A stretch of 9,808 nucleotides of DNA from Verrucomicrobiota bacterium (GTDB lineage Bacteria > Verrucomicrobiota > Verrucomicrobiia > Opitutales > Seribacteraceae). Shown piece by piece: positions 7,009-9,808 of the stretch (positions are counted from its first letter, which is position 1; each line of letters opens with the position of its first letter). The DNA is taken from assembly GCA_014382645.1 (NCBI GenBank), contig JACNJI010000129.1, positions 1 to 9,808 on the forward strand. The letters run 5' to 3'. A program made the translations under genes and the position numbers. The notes under the pieces are model-generated. The model ran no database searches and had not been told where the DNA came from. It saw nothing but the letters and a program-made list of their open reading frames with translations.

Positions 7009-9405
7009 ATGTTAAAGAAGCTATTCGACATAGGAGCGGACGAGACCGTCAATGATGTCCAATTCAGCATCCAGCATAACTGGTCTTGGGCGGAAAGTAT
7101 TGGAATCCCCGGTTGGATCATCACCTTTTTGTTGGTAGCCGGATTGCTTGCCTACTCCATACATCTCTATAAATCGGAATCTTGGCTTTCAAAAAACCGA
7201 AGACTTGTCATGGGTGGATCTTACCTGCTCGCCGGGTTGCTCTTGATCTTGATGCTTTTGGAGCCAACCTTGGACATGGTCTCCACTCGTTCGCAACAAC
7301 GCAATTTGCTAGTGCTTCTGGATACGTCGCAGAGCATGACCATCACCGATCAGGCTCCACCAAACGACACAAACCGGACAAAGGATAACGGAACACCGCA
7401 AAAAGACTTGAACGAGGTCACGAGACTGGCATTGGCGACAAAGGCGATAACGGACCCCGAGGAAGGGATAACGGCGAAGATGAGAGACGACTACGCCGTC
7501 AGGTACTACACTTTTGGCGATAATCTCGAACCCGTCTCGGATGAGAAGGGAGAAACCGAGTGGCTCGGAGCAAAAACTGCGGAAGCAAACAGTTCGCGTA
7601 TAGGTTCCGCCATCGAGGAAGCCGTCGCCAGACATGCCGGCCAACCTCTGGCTGGAGTCGTGGTATTGAGTGATTTCGCCTGGATCGAGGGAACGGATCC
7701 GAGCCAAGTGGCTCGCAAGATGAAAGCCCAAGGAATTCCCGTTTATCCATTGGCCTTTGGATTGCCATCGCCTCCAGACATCAAATTAAAACGAATCATT
7801 GCTCCGGAAGTGGCATTCACAGGAGACAAAATCCCAGTTCGGGTTCAGGTTGAGTCAAGCGGCTTCGATGAACGATCCGTCCAAGTGATCCTGCAAGTTG
7901 ATGACGAAACCGTCGAAACCCAAGAACTGACCTTGACGGGAAAATCTCAATTCGCGGAATTCCTGTTCGTACCTGAAAGGAAAGCCGGAACGTCAAAATT
8001 AACGACATCGATCGAGGTCCTTCCAGGCGAGACCACCGAGGTCAACAACGCCGAAAGCCACAAGATTCGGATCATAGACGAAAAGATCAACGTACTCTAC
8101 GTCGAAGGCATGCCACGATGGGAATATCGTTACTTGCGATGGGTATTGCTTAGAGACCCGCGGCTCAACGTTCGCTTCCTCATGACTCAAGGGGACAAAT
8201 ACCTAGCCGCAACCTCACCGCGACACTTAGGCGCCTTTCCATCCAAAGCCGAAGACATGCTCAAATACGACTTGGTGATTTTGGGAGACGTACGTTCCTC
8301 CTATTTTTCCGCCGAGCAATTCAAGTGGTTGGATGAGCTGGTAAAAAAAGGGGGGGGATCCCTTCTCATGCTGGCAGGACGGGCTGGCTCGCCCACCACC
8401 TACGCGGAAACGAAGGTGGCGGAAATGTTGCCCGTCAAGATAGGCGGAGCCAACTGGATACCGGTAAAGTCGATGCTTCACCCTGTGGTCACCGCCGCAG
8501 GTCTCGACAGTTCGGTTGTTTCACTATCCCCGTCAAAAGAACTGAATAAACGGATTTGGTCAGCCGTACGTCCACTGGGTTCTCGACCTCCACTGGATGG
8601 GGCCAAACCCGGGGCGACCATTTTGCTTTCCTTGCCAATCGTTGACGCAGCCCCACTGTCCTACCCTTTGATTGCTTGGCAACGCTACGGGAGTGGAAAA
8701 ACCATGTTCGTCGGCACCGCCGACCTTTGGCGTCTTAGACGCGAGGTGGGAGATCAATATCATGCTCGGTTCTGGGGTCAGGCCATTCAGTTCCTCGCGC
8801 TATCACGGATTTTAGGCCAGAACAAGCAGATCACTCTGGAAACAGGGCGCAAAGAATATGCCACCGGCGAACGCGTAGAGCTCTTCGCAAACGTTCTTAC
8901 GGAAGCCTTTGAGCCTGTGGAACAGACATCTTACTCCGTACTGCTGCAAAAGGAAGGTTCGGGCGCACTGCCCACGGAACTTGACTTGACTCCCGTACCG
9001 GGTACCCCCGGTCTCTATAGCGGTTCGATTCTCGCGGTGGAAGAAGGTCGCTTTGAAATGACGTCTCGGGGTAGCGATCCATCTATTGCCAACACGGTGG
9101 AGTTCGAAGTGGAGAATGTTCCTGTCGAGCAACGCGAAACCGCTATGCGCGAAGACGTCGCCAACCAAATCGCCGCCCTATCGGGAGGTGAAAGGCTCTT
9201 GCTTTCACTTGACGAGGAACAGGAAGACAACTCCACCGGCTACCAGTTGGCAAACCTAGGGTCACTGTTGCGCACCGACGAAGTGACCAGACCCTTGACC
9301 ATCAGGAGGGAAAAAGCCCTCTGGGACATTCCGGTGATCTTCGTGATCCTAATTTTCATCACGGGCTTAGAATGGTACCTTAGACGGAGAGAGAACTTAG
9401 TCTAG
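7009..9405 (+). CDS. VWA and GATase-like membrane protein, second copy of the architecture
   Basis: A 798-residue protein built like its upstream neighbour. Helices at about 33-53 and 66-87 flank a short basic loop. A VWA domain follows with MIDAS residues Asp105, Ser107 and Ser109 (D-T-S-Q-S) and a V-V-V-L-S-D-F strand (217-223). Beta-sandwich segments cover about 255-355. A GATase-like region runs about 358-480 (I-N-V-L-Y-V-E-G-M-P-R-W-E-Y-R-Y, then Y-D-L-V-I-L-G-D, then V-K-K-G-G-G-S-L-L-M-L-A-G), again without an elbow Cys. The block G-x-G-K-T-M-F-V-G-T-A-D-L-W-R and F-W-G-Q (561-591) is typical of this PVC family. Near the end come I-A-A-L-S-G-G (721-727) and a last helix (about 773-790) followed by R-R-R. 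Positive charges predict a periplasmic body. The ATG has only a weak ribosome site, 41 bases after the previous stop, so expression may rely on readthrough from upstream. An A7G8 run lies inside the gene at 8343-8357. Confidence 0.9.
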   Translation: MLKKLFDIGADETVNDVQFSIQHNWSWAESIGIPGWIITFLLVAGLLAYSIHLYKSESWLSKNRRLVMGGSYLLAGLLLILMLLEPTLDMVSTRSQQRNLLVLLDTSQSMTITDQAPPNDTNRTKDNGTPQKDLNEVTRLALATKAITDPEEGITAKMRDDYAVRYYTFGDNLEPVSDEKGETEWLGAKTAEANSSRIGSAIEEAVARHAGQPLAGVVVLSDFAWIEGTDPSQVARKMKAQGIPVYPLAFGLPSPPDIKLKRIIAPEVAFTGDKIPVRVQVESSGFDERSVQVILQVDDETVETQELTLTGKSQFAEFLFVPERKAGTSKLTTSIEVLPGETTEVNNAESHKIRIIDEKINVLYVEGMPRWEYRYLRWVLLRDPRLNVRFLMTQGDKYLAATSPRHLGAFPSKAEDMLKYDLVILGDVRSSYFSAEQFKWLDELVKKGGGSLLMLAGRAGSPTTYAETKVAEMLPVKIGGANWIPVKSMLHPVVTAAGLDSSVVSLSPSKELNKRIWSAVRPLGSRPPLDGAKPGATILLSLPIVDAAPLSYPLIAWQRYGSGKTMFVGTADLWRLRREVGDQYHARFWGQAIQFLALSRILGQNKQITLETGRKEYATGERVELFANVLTEAFEPVEQTSYSVLLQKEGSGALPTELDLTPVPGTPGLYSGSILAVEEGRFEMTSRGSDPSIANTVEFEVENVPVEQRETAMREDVANQIAALSGGERLLLSLDEEQEDNSTGYQLANLGSLLRTDEVTRPLTIRREKALWDIPVIFVILIFITGLEWYLRRRENLV
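8343..8357 (+). repeat. A7G8 homopolymer run inside the second VWA gene
   Basis: Seven A then eight G in a row, read as GTA-AAA-AAA-GGG-GGG-GGA, encode the conserved V-K-K-G-G-G motif. In this phase the A-run forms an A-AAA-AAA heptamer of the kind that permits -1 slippage. The reading frame stays open on both sides, so the sequence as given is in frame. Confidence 0.95.
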
Positions 9406-9423
9406 AAGCCCCAACAACTCAAC

Positions 9424-9808
9424 ATGAACGAGCAAGCAGAAGAATCCGGAGCGATGATCGATGAAAAGCTCCTCGAGGCGTGGAAGCAGGAGCAGCGCTT
9501 TTTCCACCTGCGCGGTTTGGCTCGCTTCCTCATCTGGCTGGTGGCGATGGTATTGGTGGATTTCGTAATCGACTGGCAGATTTTCTTTCGCTCCCGCTGG
9601 GAGGCGCCGGGCGTCTTGTTGCTTATCCTCAACCTAGCGATTCTGAGTTGGGTGCTATGGCGCGAGTGGTTGCGCCATCTCAAACCCTTCGATTCGCTTC
9701 GCGTAGCCTTGGAAGTCGAGAATAAGCACCCCGAACTGCGTTCCGTGCTCGTCTCTTTCACGCAATTAAAGGATTTCGACGCTAAAGAAGCCCAAGCCTC
9801 GCCGGCTC
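9424..9808 (+). CDS. Two-helix membrane protein, 5' part only (possibly DUF4175-like)
   Basis: The first 128 codons of a gene that runs off the right edge, starting 18 bases after the previous stop. After an acidic start (M-N-E-Q-A-E-E-S) there is a basic amphipathic stretch (residues 16-34), a helix at about 35-55, a second at about 62-80, and then a basic segment W-R-E-W-L-R-H-L-K. The next residues, L-R-V-A-L-E-V-E-N-K-H-P-E-L-R-S-V-L-V-S, resemble the segment after the helix pair in large PVC membrane proteins of the DUF4175 type, which often close this cluster and continue for many hundred residues with coiled coils. That match is from memory and needs the rest of the gene. No good ribosome binding site precedes ATG 9424; an in-frame ATG at 9454 has GGAG only two bases away, so the first ATG is kept. 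Two cytoplasm-facing basic ends suggest an N-in, C-in hairpin for the visible part. Confidence 0.7.
   Translation, partial: MNEQAEESGAMIDEKLLEAWKQEQRFFHLRGLARFLIWLVAMVLVDFVIDWQIFFRSRWEAPGVLLLILNLAILSWVLWREWLRHLKPFDSLRVALEVENKHPELRSVLVSFTQLKDFDAKEAQASPA

Noticed and set aside
7005..7010. Perfect TATAAT hexamer at the start of the second VWA gene
   Set aside because: It overlaps the start codon, so a transcript from it would begin inside the gene, and no -35-like hexamer is found 16-18 bases upstream.
9402..9761. 119-codon open frame on the minus strand
   Set aside because: It overlaps the well-supported two-helix membrane protein on the plus strand; composition is Ser/Arg-rich as expected of an antisense shadow.

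Overview
The window is a plus-strand stretch of a bacterial chromosome. Its gene content points to the PVC group (Verrucomicrobiota, Planctomycetota and relatives). The pointers are a CehA/McbA-type metallohydrolase, a MoxR-DUF58-VWA cluster with two large VWA/glutamine-amidotransferase-like membrane proteins, and a secreted protein with levanase-C-like and NPCBM-like domains inside that cluster. The phylum is an inference from family knowledge, because no rRNA or other marker is present. Base composition is moderate, with an AT-rich patch just before the cluster.

Layout: the 3' part of a CehA/McbA-like PHP-fold hydrolase (3-773) is followed by a 270-base non-coding, AT-rich gap (774-1043). 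This is the most likely place for the promoter of the cluster, and it holds a few short hairpins and one doubtful 38-codon ORF. The cluster then runs: MoxR AAA+ ATPase (1044-2120); DUF58 protein with a VWA-like MIDAS motif (2194-3093); a secreted 549-residue multidomain protein (3090-4739); a BatA-like membrane protein with VWA and degenerate GATase-like domains (4736-6967, true start GTG); a second, longer protein of the same architecture (7009-9405); and the start of a further two-helix membrane protein that runs off the end (9424-9808). Genes 2/3 and 3/4 overlap by 4 bases (ATGA and GTGA). The other gaps are 73, 41 and 18 bases, so the set looks like one operon.

How they may work together: MoxR ATPases are chaperone-like and usually act on VWA proteins encoded beside them. 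MoxR and the DUF58 protein have no signal peptide or membrane segment and should be cytoplasmic. Charge distribution around the helices of the two large VWA proteins places their VWA and GATase-like parts in the periplasm, where the secreted 549-residue protein should also be. The picture is an envelope complex driven or assembled from the cytoplasm. The cluster type is known from genome surveys but its function in this group is not established. The most unusual parts are the secreted protein, with three internal repeats of about 45 residues, and an in-frame A7G8 run in the last complete gene. I found no RNA gene, mobile element, CRISPR array or clear terminator.
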